From Neglectibacter timonensis (GTDB lineage Bacteria > Bacillota > Clostridia > Oscillospirales > Acutalibacteraceae), in the NCBI RefSeq assembly GCF_900048895.1, contig NZ_LT160637.1, forward strand, positions 1 to 64,000: a stretch of 64,000 nt of DNA, read 5' to 3'. This document shows, piece by piece, positions 41,620 through 50,527 of this stretch (position 1 is its first letter; each line of letters starts with the position of its first letter). The notes beneath the pieces were generated by a model. The model made no database searches, had not been told where the DNA came from, and was given only the letters and a program-made list of their open reading frames with translations. A program made the translations under genes and the position numbers.

Positions 41620-44541
41620 ATGAAAATTGGATTGGATGTTGGCTCCACCACTTTAAAGTGCGTGGTGTTTGATGAAACTGGCAGGCCGGCATTTCAGGCC
41701 TACGAACGGCACTACTCCCAGATAGCGGAGAAAGCTGCGGACATGCTTCGAACCGCCATGGAACAGCTGCCGGGCATGAACCGGGCAGAGCTGTGCATTT
41801 CCGGTTCGGCGGGCATGGGGCTTGCCGAGGACCTGGGGATCCCCTTCGTACAGGAGGTCTATGCAACCAGGACCGCAACGAAAAAGTATCTTCCAGATGC
41901 TGACGTGGTGATCGAGCTGGGCGGGGAGGACGCAAAAATCCTGTTCCTGTCCGGCGCTATGGAGGTTCGCATGAACGGCTCCTGTGCCGGAGGCACCGGA
42001 GCTTTTGTCGACCAGATGGCCACTCTGCTGAATATCACGCCGGACGAGCTTAACCGTATCGCCGGGGAAAGCGAGCGCACTTACAGCATCGCCTCGCGCT
42101 GCGGCGTGTTCGCCAAATCAGACATCCAGGCGCTTCTGAACCAAGGGGCCCAGAAAAACGACATCGCGTCCTCCATTTTGACAGCTGTGGTCAACCAGAC
42201 GGTGGCGGGATTGGCGCAGGGGCGGGAAATCAAAGGCAATGTGGTGTATCTGGGCGGCCCTCTGACGTTTCTCTCCGAGCTGCGCAAGGCGTTTGACCGC
42301 ATTTTGGGGGTGTCGGGCGTCTGTCCGGAAAATTCGCTTTACTTTGTGGCAGCGGGCGCGGCGCTTTCGGAAACGGCGGAAGAATTTTCCCTGCCGGAAA
42401 TTACTGAGCTGATTCGCCATTACAGCTCAAAAAACCACTATCAGAGCAGCGAGGCCCTTTTTGCCGACGATGGGGAATACCGAGAGTTTGTGCAAAGGCA
42501 TGAGAGGGACAGCGTCTCCACCGACGCGGCGCTTCTTCCCGGCGGGAAAGCCTATGTGGGCATCGACGCGGGGTCCACGACGGTGAAGGCTGTGGCGATC
42601 AATGAAAAGGAAGAAATCATCTTCTCCCGCTATATGCCCAACAGCGGCAATCCTGTGCCTCTGGTGCGGGACTTTCTCACGGACCTTTACGAGAAGTTTC
42701 CTCAGATTCAAATCCTTTCCTCCGCCTCAACAGGCTACGGCGAGGAGATCATCAAGAACGCCTTCTCCCTGGATCTGGGCGTAGTGGAGACCATCGCCCA
42801 CTTTACTGCGGCGAAAAAATTTGAGCCCCAGGTGGATTTCATCATCGATATCGGCGGCCAGGATATCAAATGCTTTAAAATCAAGAACGGCGCCATTGAC
42901 AACATTTTCCTCAACGAAGCCTGCTCCTCAGGCTGCGGTTCTTTCCTGCAGACCTTTGCAGGCGCTTTGGGCTATGAAATGAGCGAATTTGCCAAATGCG
43001 GCCTGTTTGCAGACAATCCTGTGGATCTGGGTTCCCGCTGCACGGTGTTCATGAATTCTTCTGTCAAGCAGGCGCAGAAGGACGGCGCCTCCATTGAAAA
43101 CATCTCTGCGGGCCTTTCCATGAGCGTGGTCAAGAACGCCCTGTACAAGGTGATCCGTGTGACGGACGCGAAAAGCCTGGGGAAGCACATCGTGGTGCAG
43201 GGCGGCACCTTCCTCAACGACGCGGTGCTGCGGGCCTTTGAAAAGGAAATCGGCCACACAGTGACGCGCCCCTCCGTGGCAGGCCTGATGGGCGCATACG
43301 GAGCGGCCCTGTACGCAAAGGAGAAGGCCAGGGGAGAAAAAAGCGGGATTCTGGACGCCAGGGGCCTTGCCTTTTTCACCCATACTGTCAAGGCCGTCAC
43401 CTGCAACGGCTGCGAAAACCACTGCAGGCTCACAGTGAATACCTTTGGGAACGGAGCCCGGTATATTGCCGGAAACCGCTGCGACAAACCGCTGGCCGTA
43501 AAGGGCGCCGCCTCTGCATACAATCTGTACGACTACAAGAGGGAGCTGCTGGCCTCCTACGCGCCCTGCAAGGGGCGCAGGGGAACAATTGGGATTCCCA
43601 TGGGTCTCAATATGTTTGAACTGTATCCCTTCTGGTATACCTTTTTCAAGACGCTGGGGTTCGGCGTGGTGCATTCGCCGGAGTCGGACCGGAAGCTCTA
43701 TTTTGAGGGCCAGCACACAATCCCCTCCGATACGGTATGCTATCCCGCAAAATTGATGCACGGGCATATCGAAGCCCTGCTGAGGGAGAAGCCGGACGCT
43801 ATTTTCTATCCCTGCATGAGCTATAACCTGGATGAGCATTTGGGAGACAATCACTATAACTGTCCGGTGGTGGCCTATTACCCCGAGGTTCTGGACGCCA
43901 ATATTGCAGCGCTGGCGGAGACAAAATTTATCTACGACTATGTGGGCTTGCACCGCAGAAAGGATTTCCCCCGGAAAATCCGGGAAATTCTGGCCCGGTT
44001 CTTTGATGAGATTCCGGAAAAGGAGATCAAGGCTGCCTCAGACGCAGCCTACGGGGAATATTTCGCGTACATGAAGCGGATCCGGGAAAAGGGAAAGGAA
44101 TACCTGGCCCTTGCACAGCGGGAAAATCTGCCGGTGATCATTCTGTCCGGCAGGCCTTACCATCTGGATTCCGAGATCAACCACGGCATTGACAAGCTGA
44201 TCTGTGAATGCGGGGCTGTGGTGGTCAGCGAGGACGCAGTCAGCGATCAGATTACAAAATTCCCCACCACCGTGCTGAACCAGTGGACCTATCACGCCAG
44301 GCTGTACGCCGCGGCCAAATTTGTGGTGGACAGCGGCGATAAACGGATCAACCTGGTGCAGCTGGTCTCCTTCGGCTGCGGCGTGGACGCCATCACCGGA
44401 GACGAGGTGCGCAGCATTCTGGAAGACGGAAACCGTATCTATACACAGATCAAAATTGACGAAATTACTAACCTGGGGGCTGTGCGCATCCGTCTGAGAA
44501 GCCTGTTCGCCGCCCTGGGCCTGGGTACTGAAGCCCCCTAA
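41620..44541 (+). CDS. Double-domain acyl-CoA dehydratase activase (BcrAD/BadFG type) with DUF2229-like region
   Basis: The 973-residue protein begins with an ASKHA ATPase domain (MKIGLDVGSTTLKCVVFD, 1-270; ELGGEDAK; CAGGTGAF). A second copy follows (about 308-560; YVGIDAGSTTVKAVAINEKE; DIGGQDIK; NEACSSGCGSF, Fe-S ligands). The third region (about 590-960) has CNGCENHCRL and YPCMSYNLDE. Activases hydrolyse ATP to drive an electron into 2-hydroxyacyl-CoA dehydratases. In many Clostridia this protein continues into a fused C-terminal dehydratase-like domain. Here it stops, and that domain is a separate gene at 44893. Substrate unknown. Confidence 0.85.
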   Translation: MKIGLDVGSTTLKCVVFDETGRPAFQAYERHYSQIAEKAADMLRTAMEQLPGMNRAELCISGSAGMGLAEDLGIPFVQEVYATRTATKKYLPDADVVIELGGEDAKILFLSGAMEVRMNGSCAGGTGAFVDQMATLLNITPDELNRIAGESERTYSIASRCGVFAKSDIQALLNQGAQKNDIASSILTAVVNQTVAGLAQGREIKGNVVYLGGPLTFLSELRKAFDRILGVSGVCPENSLYFVAAGAALSETAEEFSLPEITELIRHYSSKNHYQSSEALFADDGEYREFVQRHERDSVSTDAALLPGGKAYVGIDAGSTTVKAVAINEKEEIIFSRYMPNSGNPVPLVRDFLTDLYEKFPQIQILSSASTGYGEEIIKNAFSLDLGVVETIAHFTAAKKFEPQVDFIIDIGGQDIKCFKIKNGAIDNIFLNEACSSGCGSFLQTFAGALGYEMSEFAKCGLFADNPVDLGSRCTVFMNSSVKQAQKDGASIENISAGLSMSVVKNALYKVIRVTDAKSLGKHIVVQGGTFLNDAVLRAFEKEIGHTVTRPSVAGLMGAYGAALYAKEKARGEKSGILDARGLAFFTHTVKAVTCNGCENHCRLTVNTFGNGARYIAGNRCDKPLAVKGAASAYNLYDYKRELLASYAPCKGRRGTIGIPMGLNMFELYPFWYTFFKTLGFGVVHSPESDRKLYFEGQHTIPSDTVCYPAKLMHGHIEALLREKPDAIFYPCMSYNLDEHLGDNHYNCPVVAYYPEVLDANIAALAETKFIYDYVGLHRRKDFPRKIREILARFFDEIPEKEIKAASDAAYGEYFAYMKRIREKGKEYLALAQRENLPVIILSGRPYHLDSEINHGIDKLICECGAVVVSEDAVSDQITKFPTTVLNQWTYHARLYAAAKFVVDSGDKRINLVQLVSFGCGVDAITGDEVRSILEDGNRIYTQIKIDEITNLGAVRIRLRSLFAALGLGTEAP

Positions 44542-44563
44542 AGCCCGCGTCCGTTTCCATGCG

Positions 44564-44878
44564 GCGGGAGCAAGCGGAGCGAGCGACGACGCGACGGAAA
44601 AGTCTTTAGCGGGCTTTCTTTCAGAAAGCCGGGCCCTTTCCCCGGCAGCCGTGGGCAGCCGCGGGAGCAAAGTCAAAAACCAGCAGCACGAGCAAACAGA
44701 GCGGGCGATGACGCAGCGGAAAAGTCTTTAGCCGGCTTTCTTTCAGAAAGCCGGGCCCCTTCCCCGGCAGCCGTGGGCAGCCGCGGGAGCAAAGTCAAAA
44801 ACCAGCAGCACGAGCAAGCGGAGCGAGCGACGACGCGGCTGAAAAGTCTTTAGCCGGCTTTCTTCAGAAAACCGGAGG
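44564..44878 (+). repeat. 122-bp tandem repeat between the split activase and dehydratase parts
   Basis: AAAAGTCTTTAGC recurs at 44598, 44720 and 44842, an exact 122-bp period. Each unit has a GGCTTTCT-ttc-AGAAAGCC hairpin (8 bp; shortened in the last copy) and the phrase GCGAGCGACGACGCG or a variant. There is no coding sequence in it. Confidence 0.93.
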
Positions 44879-44892
44879 AGAAAGGAATTACT

Positions 44893-46167
44893 ATGGCAGA
44901 CGAAAAGAACAGAATTGAATTCACCAAGGAGATGAAGAAGGAATATACCATCCTCACTCCCAATATGGCCCCCATTCACTTTGAGCTGATCAAGAACGTG
45001 CTGAGAAGCTTTGGTTACAAAGTGGAGCTTCTGCGCACCTCCGGACGGGAAATTGTGGATGAAGGCCTGAAATATGTACATAACGACACCTGCTATCCGG
45101 CGCTGCTGTCCATCGGGCAGCTGATGCATGCGCTGCACAGCGGGAAGTATGATTTGCATAAGGTGGCGCTGGTGATGACGCAGACCGGCGGCGGCTGCCG
45201 TGCCTCCAACTATATCCACCTGCTGCGCAAGGCGCTGAAAAAGGACGGGCTGGACTTCATCCCGGTCATCTCCATCAACCTCTCCGGCCTGGAGAGCAAC
45301 AGCGGTTTCAAAATCACCCTGCCCCTGATCCGCCGGGCCCTTGCCGCCCTGAGCTATGGGGACCTGCTGATGCTCCTGAAAAACCAGACCAAGCCCTATG
45401 AGGTGGAGAAAGGGCAGAGCGACAAGCTGGTGGAACAATGGGTGCTCACCCTGACAGGGCTCTTCGAGCAGGGAAAGGCTTTCACTCAAAGGGAAGTCAA
45501 GGTGTATTTTGATCAGATCGCCCAATCCTTTGCGGAGATCCCGGTGAAAAAGACCGAAAAAATCAAGGTCGGCGTGGTAGGGGAAATCTACGTCAAATAT
45601 TCCCCCCTGGCCAATAACGACCTGGAAAACTTCTTGTTCGAACAGGGCTGTGAAGTCATGGTACCCGGTATTTTGGGCTTCATGATTTTCAAGGTGGACA
45701 ACCGCCTGGAGGATATCCGGCTTTACGGCGGAAACGCCGCTAAAAAGCAGCTGTGTACCGTGCTGAAATGGTATTTCACCAAATATGAGTCCGATCTGAT
45801 CGAATCGGTGAAGAAGTATCCACAGTTCACGGCGCCGGCCCCCTATACCCACCTCAAAAAGCTGGCCGGCGAGGTGATCGGCTACGGCTGCAAGATGGGG
45901 GAGGGTTGGCTGCTGACCGCCGAAATGATGGAACTCATCGAAAGCGGCTACCAGAACGTGGTGTGCACCCAGCCCTTCGGCTGCCTGCCCAACCATATTG
46001 TGGGAAAGGGTATGATCCGCAAGGTGCGCGAAGTACAGCCCCAGGCCAATATCGTACCGATCGACTACGACCCCAGCGCCACCAAGGTCAACCAGGAAAA
46101 CCGCATCAAGCTTATGCTGGCCGTGGCGCAGGACCAGCGGCAGACAGAGGAAAAGCGGGCCGTTTAG
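44893..46167 (+). CDS. 2-hydroxyacyl-CoA dehydratase-like component
   Basis: The 424-residue protein matches the C-terminal part of large fused activase/dehydratase proteins: EYTILTPNMAPIHFELIKNV (about 17-36), HNDTCYPALLSIGQL (about 63-77), MTQTGGGCRASNY (about 95-107), and VCTQPFGCLPNHIVGKGM (about 356-373). The Cys residues could bind a [4Fe-4S] cluster. AGGAG precedes ATG 44893. It presumably works with the activase encoded upstream, separated from it only by the 122-bp repeat. The reaction is unassigned. Confidence 0.82.
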   Translation: MADEKNRIEFTKEMKKEYTILTPNMAPIHFELIKNVLRSFGYKVELLRTSGREIVDEGLKYVHNDTCYPALLSIGQLMHALHSGKYDLHKVALVMTQTGGGCRASNYIHLLRKALKKDGLDFIPVISINLSGLESNSGFKITLPLIRRALAALSYGDLLMLLKNQTKPYEVEKGQSDKLVEQWVLTLTGLFEQGKAFTQREVKVYFDQIAQSFAEIPVKKTEKIKVGVVGEIYVKYSPLANNDLENFLFEQGCEVMVPGILGFMIFKVDNRLEDIRLYGGNAAKKQLCTVLKWYFTKYESDLIESVKKYPQFTAPAPYTHLKKLAGEVIGYGCKMGEGWLLTAEMMELIESGYQNVVCTQPFGCLPNHIVGKGMIRKVREVQPQANIVPIDYDPSATKVNQENRIKLMLAVAQDQRQTEEKRAV

Positions 46168-46306
46168 GAAGGCCCGGAGGAGTTGTTTGACGGCTTGCCC
46201 TTATCGGCGTTTTGCCTTTCCGAGGCACAGAAGCCCGTGCTTTGGATGAAAAGGCCGGATGGGGGATAACCGTTTCCCGGATTTCCAGAAAGGGATGAGT
46301 GTGAAA

Positions 46307-47179
46307 ATGCAGGAACGTAAAGTGATTCTCAGCGCAGACAGTACCTGTGACCTGGGAGATGAGCTCAAGGCCCGGTATGATGTGAACTTCTATCCCTTCC
46401 ACATCCTCCTGGAGGAGCAGGATTACCAGGACAATGTGGATATCACCACTAAGGAGATTTTTGCCGCCTATTATGACAGGAAGGTGCTGCCCAGAACCTC
46501 CGCCATCAATATGGGGGAGTATGTGGAATACTTCAGCCCCTGGGTGGAGGCGGGCTTTGATGTGATTCACCTGAATTTGGGCGGGGCGATTTCCAGCGCC
46601 CACAAGAACTGCCTGCTGGCCGCAAAGGAGCTGGGCGGCCATGTATACCCCATAGACAGCCGTTCCCTCTCCACCGGCATCGCCCTGCAGGTCATCGAGG
46701 CGGGAGAGCTGATCCGTGCCGGGAAAAGCGCGCCGGAAATCGCGGAATGCCTTCGGGAGATCATCCCCTGCTGCCACGCCAGCTTTATTTTGGATACGCT
46801 GGATTTCATGCGGGCCGGGGGCCGCTGCTCGTCGGTGGTAGCCTTTGGGGCAAACCTGCTGAACCTGAAACCCTGTATCGAGGTAGACAATTCCGACGGC
46901 AGCATGCATGTGGGGAAGAAATACCGGGGAAGCCTGGAAAAGGTGCTCCCCCTCTATGTGAGGGATAAGCTGGCCCAGTATCCCGATATCAAGCGGGATC
47001 ATCTCTTCATTACCTATTCCACCATCGACCCGGGCCTGGAAAAGCTGGTTCGGAAGACGATCCGGGAGACTATGGAGTTCAAGGAAATCCACGCCACCCA
47101 TGCCAGCTGTACCATTGCCTCTCACTGCGGGCCCAATACGCTGGGAATCCTGTTCGAAACGGAAACGCCCGCAAAATAA
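46307..47179 (+). CDS. DegV-family fatty acid-binding protein
   Basis: The 290-residue protein has VILSADSTCDLGDEL (about 6-20), RTSAIN (about 63-68), DVIHLNLGGAISSAHKNC (about 85-102), YPIDSRSLSTG and GRCSSVVAF, the DegV signatures for a lipid-binding protein that presents fatty acids to FakA-type kinases. No fakA is nearby. AGAAAGGG lies 12 bp before ATG 46307; GTG 46301 in the same frame is an equal alternative. Confidence 0.88.
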   Translation: MQERKVILSADSTCDLGDELKARYDVNFYPFHILLEEQDYQDNVDITTKEIFAAYYDRKVLPRTSAINMGEYVEYFSPWVEAGFDVIHLNLGGAISSAHKNCLLAAKELGGHVYPIDSRSLSTGIALQVIEAGELIRAGKSAPEIAECLREIIPCCHASFILDTLDFMRAGGRCSSVVAFGANLLNLKPCIEVDNSDGSMHVGKKYRGSLEKVLPLYVRDKLAQYPDIKRDHLFITYSTIDPGLEKLVRKTIRETMEFKEIHATHASCTIASHCGPNTLGILFETETPAK

Positions 47180-47210
47180 AACAGGCCGGAATAAGAACAG
47201 AATACAATAA

Positions 47211-47253
47211 AAAGGGGAACCGCGCAGGCCATTCTGCGCGGTTCCCTTTTTTT
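47211..47253. terminator. Terminator after degV
   Basis: GGGGAACCGCGCAG pairs with CTGCGCGGTTCCC around a 6-nt loop, followed by seven or more T. It also faces the convergent gene ending at 47278. Confidence 0.93.
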
Positions 47254-47277
47254 CTATGTCATCTTTCTCCGGCGCTT

Positions 47278-48504
47278 TTACGCCTTTTCCACAATAAAGT
47301 TCAGCACGGTCAAATCCTGTTCGGAAACACCAAGCCGGTATTTCCGCCCGTCAGCCAGGGCGATGTCCACTGACCGGGAGGCGCCAAAGCCTTCGCTGTA
47401 AAAAGCGTTTTCCTGAATCTTGACTTCAGAAATATTCCAGTCCCCGGGAACCGCCTGTTCCAAATAACCCTTTGCGGCGGCCTCCAGTTCTTCCTCTGTC
47501 CGCGGGGAAGCCTCCGGGGACTCTGCGCTCTCAGGCACAACCTCATCAGTGAAGGTTCCGGCGGGCCATCGGATCCAGCTTTTCAGCGCCCCTGTTTGGG
47601 CGTCCAGGGTCACCACATATTGATCTTCCTCCGGAAAGCACAGGGTAACCGCCCAGGATTCCTGATCCGGCGTTCTGCTTCCGTCCGGCGAAGTGGACAG
47701 CACCGCGTTGTATTCCGGCAGAGTTCCATCCCCCAACCCATAGGCGGCGATCTCCCGCTGGAGATGTTGGGGAAGCTCCCCGTAGGCGATTTCTCCGCTC
47801 AGCGGCAGATAGGTTTGAGGGTCAACTCCGTACAGCTGGGCGTCAATGTATTGCAGCAGCTGTTCGTCGTCCATCTGCTCCGTGGGCAAAATACTGAACA
47901 CCGGAGCGCCGCTGTTTTCCGGAAGTTTCACGAAACAGGGGGCGTTACCATTCCGGGCGTTCTCCCAGAGGTCCGCGGAGGGCCTTCGTTCCGCATACAG
48001 ATACTCCGGCTGCAGCGTGTCAAACCGCAGCTTTTCCCCGCGGAACAGGGCCCGGTTCTGCCGCAGGCAGGCCGCGTCCTCCTCCAGGCCTGTCCGGGAA
48101 TACTTCGGCGTCAGCAATTCCTTCGGGGAAATCCCGTCCATGCCCTCCGCCAGCTGAAGGAATTCCTCCTCTGTGAGGGCCCGTTCTGAAAGCGGCAGGA
48201 TGGCGTAGCACGCTGTGCCATACAGGTTTTCCTGCAGGGGGATGAGGGCAAAGCCGCTTTCTTCCGGCTCCTCCGGAGCGGCAGCCGCGGGCCTTTCCCC
48301 CTGCTCCACACGCTTTTGGGCTTCCCGGTATTGCCTGAGGAACGTATCCCCGTCATAGGAATAGGCGGTTTGTTCCGGTTCCCCGCCGCCGGAGGAAGGG
48401 GACACTGCCCGGGAACTGCTCTCGCTCTCCTCCGGCGCTGTACGGCAGGCTGCAAAAAGAAGAAGTACCGGCAGCAGGGTCAAAATTACTTTCTTGAATT
48501 TCAT
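47278..48504 (-). CDS. Unknown lipoprotein
   Basis: The 408-residue protein has a signal peptide and lipobox LFAAC (Cys at about 20), then a Ser/Glu/Pro-rich linker and a mature region without recognised motifs. Its end (QAVPGDWNISEVKIQENAFY) and VTLDAQTGALKSW resemble PepSY-like or anti-sigma-associated extracytoplasmic modules only loosely. AGAAAGGGGG precedes ATG 48504. It lies after the secreted-protein gene at 48647 on the same strand, possibly one unit. Confidence 0.7.
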   Translation of the reverse strand: MKFKKVILTLLPVLLLFAACRTAPEESESSSRAVSPSSGGGEPEQTAYSYDGDTFLRQYREAQKRVEQGERPAAAAPEEPEESGFALIPLQENLYGTACYAILPLSERALTEEEFLQLAEGMDGISPKELLTPKYSRTGLEEDAACLRQNRALFRGEKLRFDTLQPEYLYAERRPSADLWENARNGNAPCFVKLPENSGAPVFSILPTEQMDDEQLLQYIDAQLYGVDPQTYLPLSGEIAYGELPQHLQREIAAYGLGDGTLPEYNAVLSTSPDGSRTPDQESWAVTLCFPEEDQYVVTLDAQTGALKSWIRWPAGTFTDEVVPESAESPEASPRTEEELEAAAKGYLEQAVPGDWNISEVKIQENAFYSEGFGASRSVDIALADGRKYRLGVSEQDLTVLNFIVEKA

Positions 48505-48531
48505 ATCGTGTCCCCCTTTCTGAAGTCCAGA

Positions 48532-48559
48532 ATCCGCCGGCCTGCATTGACCGGCGGAT
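48532..48559 (-). terminator. Hairpin between the two secreted-protein genes
   Basis: ATCCGCCGG and CCGGCGGAT form a 9-bp stem with a 10-nt loop and no T-run. It may be a partial terminator or mRNA stabiliser. Confidence 0.4.
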
Positions 48560-48646
48560 CCATTCCGAAGCGTTTTTCAGCTGATTTACTTAGCTCTTTC
48601 GAGTTACGGTTCCGTACGGATTTTCCTCACTCTAGGACGATTTTCT

Positions 48647-49363
48647 TTACGAAAACGGGTTCTCTGCTTCCACGTCCAGGTTCTGCACACAGGTCAGAGC
48701 CTGTTCATAGCTGTCGAAAACTCCCATGACGGGATCATAGCTGTCCGGGATGAATTCCAGGAAATCATCGTGGTAGCCCACTGTTTTCCAGACACCGTCC
48801 TCCAGCTCTGTCACAGTCGTGAGAGTATCCCGGCTAAAGATCAGTGTGACCATGTACTTCCCGTCATTACAGTCGTAGATCCTGGCGTCCCACTTCACGA
48901 ATTTCGCTTTCACATTTTTCTGTGTGTCCGACACGTTTTCCGTGCTGATCAGATGGGACTCTACCATGCCGGAACCCACTGTAGCATCAGTCATATTCAG
49001 CGACTGAAATTTCGCATTCCTGACGCTCTGATATTTTGCCGCCAGGTTTTCGCTGAAATAATCGGAGAGGTCTACCGTAACGCTTTCCGCCGCATTTTTG
49101 GCCGCCTGGGTCAGCTCAGTCTTGGAGAGCTTGGCGTCCGGTCCGGCGTTCCTGCCGCGTTTCTGCAGCTGAATTTGCTGCTGCAGCGCCTCCGCGGGTA
49201 TTTCAACCGCCTTAAATCTTAGCTCATTCGCCTGAATCACATCCGCAAAGGCCTCGTTGTCTTCCTGTTTTTGCGCCGCAAAGCCGGAAACCCCTATCAT
49301 GGTGAGAAGCAGCAGGCAAGCCAGCACCGAAATCGACAGAACGCGCAGCTTTTTGTTCTTCAT
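48647..49363 (-). CDS. Unknown secreted protein
   Basis: The 238-residue protein has an N-terminal signal (MKNKKLRVLSISVLACLLLL) with a likely cleavage after GFAA, then a helical region and a C-terminal mixed part (KAKFVKWDARIYDCNDGKYM...). I recognise no family. TAGGGGG precedes ATG 49363. Expression is probably driven from the promoter and palindrome at 49582-49610 through a leader of about 210 nt. Confidence 0.7.
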   Translation of the reverse strand: MKNKKLRVLSISVLACLLLLTMIGVSGFAAQKQEDNEAFADVIQANELRFKAVEIPAEALQQQIQLQKRGRNAGPDAKLSKTELTQAAKNAAESVTVDLSDYFSENLAAKYQSVRNAKFQSLNMTDATVGSGMVESHLISTENVSDTQKNVKAKFVKWDARIYDCNDGKYMVTLIFSRDTLTTVTELEDGVWKTVGYHDDFLEFIPDSYDPVMGVFDSYEQALTCVQNLDVEAENPFS

Positions 49364-49581
49364 AAAAATCCCCCTAAACTTCAAACGCATAGGGTTTTGA
49401 AAAAATTCTAAATACGATTGCCAGCGTACTGCAAAAAATACTCCTTTTTAGTTCCGTTTTCCTCTCAATTCCAATCGCTCTTTGTTTGTAAAACCGTCAA
49501 AGAGAGGATATGTTTTTGTGGCTTTTTTTGTGGTCGAACTGCTGCTAAATACATTGGAGTCACATCCTTTTATCTAAATTT

Positions 49582-49610
49582 ATAATACCATTGTGGTATA
49601 TATTTGTCAA
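49582..49610 (-). promoter_or_regulatory. Strong promoter with overlapping palindrome
   Basis: On the minus strand consensus TTGACA, a 17-bp spacer and TATTAT. The palindrome ATACCA-ttg-TGGTAT (49585-49599) covers the -10 and spacer, an operator position. The leader down to 49364 contains a CTCTTTG/CAAAGAG hairpin and no gene. Confidence 0.75.
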
Positions 49611-49692
49611 CTATAATTATAATTTGTATTATTTATATAAAAATTTATTAAAATAGAAAGTATAAATCCATCCTCCCTTTCGAGCTTTCCCC

Positions 49693-49800
49693 CAAAAAGC
49701 GCGCCCTGCAGAAGCCCGATATGCTCCCTTGCGACCGACAGTCTTTCAGCTGTCTCTCTCTTGGGGGACATATCCTTCTGCAGGGCGCGCTTTCTTTTTT
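49693..49800. repeat. Long imperfect hairpin (about 100 nt) with T-runs on both sides
   Basis: AAAGCGCGCCCTGCAGAAG pairs with CTTCTGCAGGGCGCGCTTT at the base, continuing through GATATG/CATATC and CTCCC/GGGGG to a GACAG/CTGTC tip at 49737-49754. It lies just beyond the minus-strand gene ending at 49813 and can act as its terminator. A 69-codon frame across it (49607-49816, minus) is not credible as a gene. Confidence 0.85.
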
Positions 49801-49812
49801 TGACGTTGTGAT

Positions 49813-50229
49813 TCACCAGTTCTCTCCGCCGTTGACCAGCTCCTTCATAAAGGAAAAGCAGTAGGTTCCCCAGTAGCTGTAAAACCGGGATTCCCTCACG
49901 GCGTGCCGCTCTGAATTGATTGTAAAATGGCAGGTCTCATCGCGGCCCTTCACGGCGATATCCACCAACAGGTTGAACCCGTTCCTGGAACCGAAATCAA
50001 AGGTCCTCCGCAGGTAGACGCTCTTGAAGTTCTCCACCAGTTTTTCAATGGTCTCCCGGTCTGTAACGGTAACAAGGTTCCCTGTGTTCCCGTCAAAGAT
50101 CTTGATAGACTCCACCTCGCCTGCGTCCCCGCTGAAAATTCGTACCGGCCAAAACCAAAGCAGGACAAGAATCAGCAGGATGGCAAGGGGAAGAAAACGC
50201 AGGGACCGGCGGATTTTCTTTTGTTTCAC
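49813..50229 (-). CDS. Unknown membrane-anchored protein
   Basis: The 138-residue protein has one N-terminal membrane helix (FLPLAILLILVLLWFWPVRI, about 12-31) after a basic head, then an extracytoplasmic domain VESIKIFDGNTGNLVTVTDR...FYSYWGTYCFSFMKELVNGG. It resembles small Clostridial membrane proteins of unknown role. The start is GTG 50229 after CAGGGGG. Confidence 0.65.
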   Translation of the reverse strand: MKQKKIRRSLRFLPLAILLILVLLWFWPVRIFSGDAGEVESIKIFDGNTGNLVTVTDRETIEKLVENFKSVYLRRTFDFGSRNGFNLLVDIAVKGRDETCHFTINSERHAVRESRFYSYWGTYCFSFMKELVNGGENW

Positions 50230-50447
50230 AGCGGATTCCCCCTGTTGTTTCTTTTATAAAAGGATATCCCTTCTTTTCCCGCAAGTCAAGTATCTGCCGT
50301 GGCCGTCAATTGCCGCTTACACGCCGGGTTCCTCCAAACTGCTTCCGGGAAACACAGTTTCCTTTTCTATTTTCTCGGGAATCGCCCCAATGACCAAAGG
50401 AAAACAGCCGGACGCCTCTTTTGGGGCGGGAATTCCTGAAAAAACCA

Positions 50448-50475
50448 TTGACTTTTCTGCCGGCGCGGATATAAT
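50448..50475 (+). promoter_or_regulatory. Promoter of the LacI-PfkB operon
   Basis: TTGACT (50448-50453), a 16-bp spacer and consensus TATAAT (50470-50475) lie 53 bp before the GTG start. Confidence 0.75.
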
Positions 50476-50492
50476 ACAACGGGAAAACGAAT

Positions 50493-50512
50493 TTAGGAAA
50501 ATTTTTTCCTAA
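50493..50512. promoter_or_regulatory. Operator palindrome of the LacI-PfkB operon
   Basis: TTAGGAAA-attt-TTTCCTAA is a perfect 8-bp inverted repeat. It lies between the -10 box and the Shine-Dalgarno, where a LacI-type repressor would block transcription. Confidence 0.65.
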
Positions 50513-50527
50513 AAAGGAGGGCTGTCT

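Noticed and set aside
49607-49816. A 69-codon minus-strand open frame
   Set aside because: It is read across the long hairpin at 49693-49800 and an AT-rich promoter; it has no family features and starts inside a neighbouring stop region.
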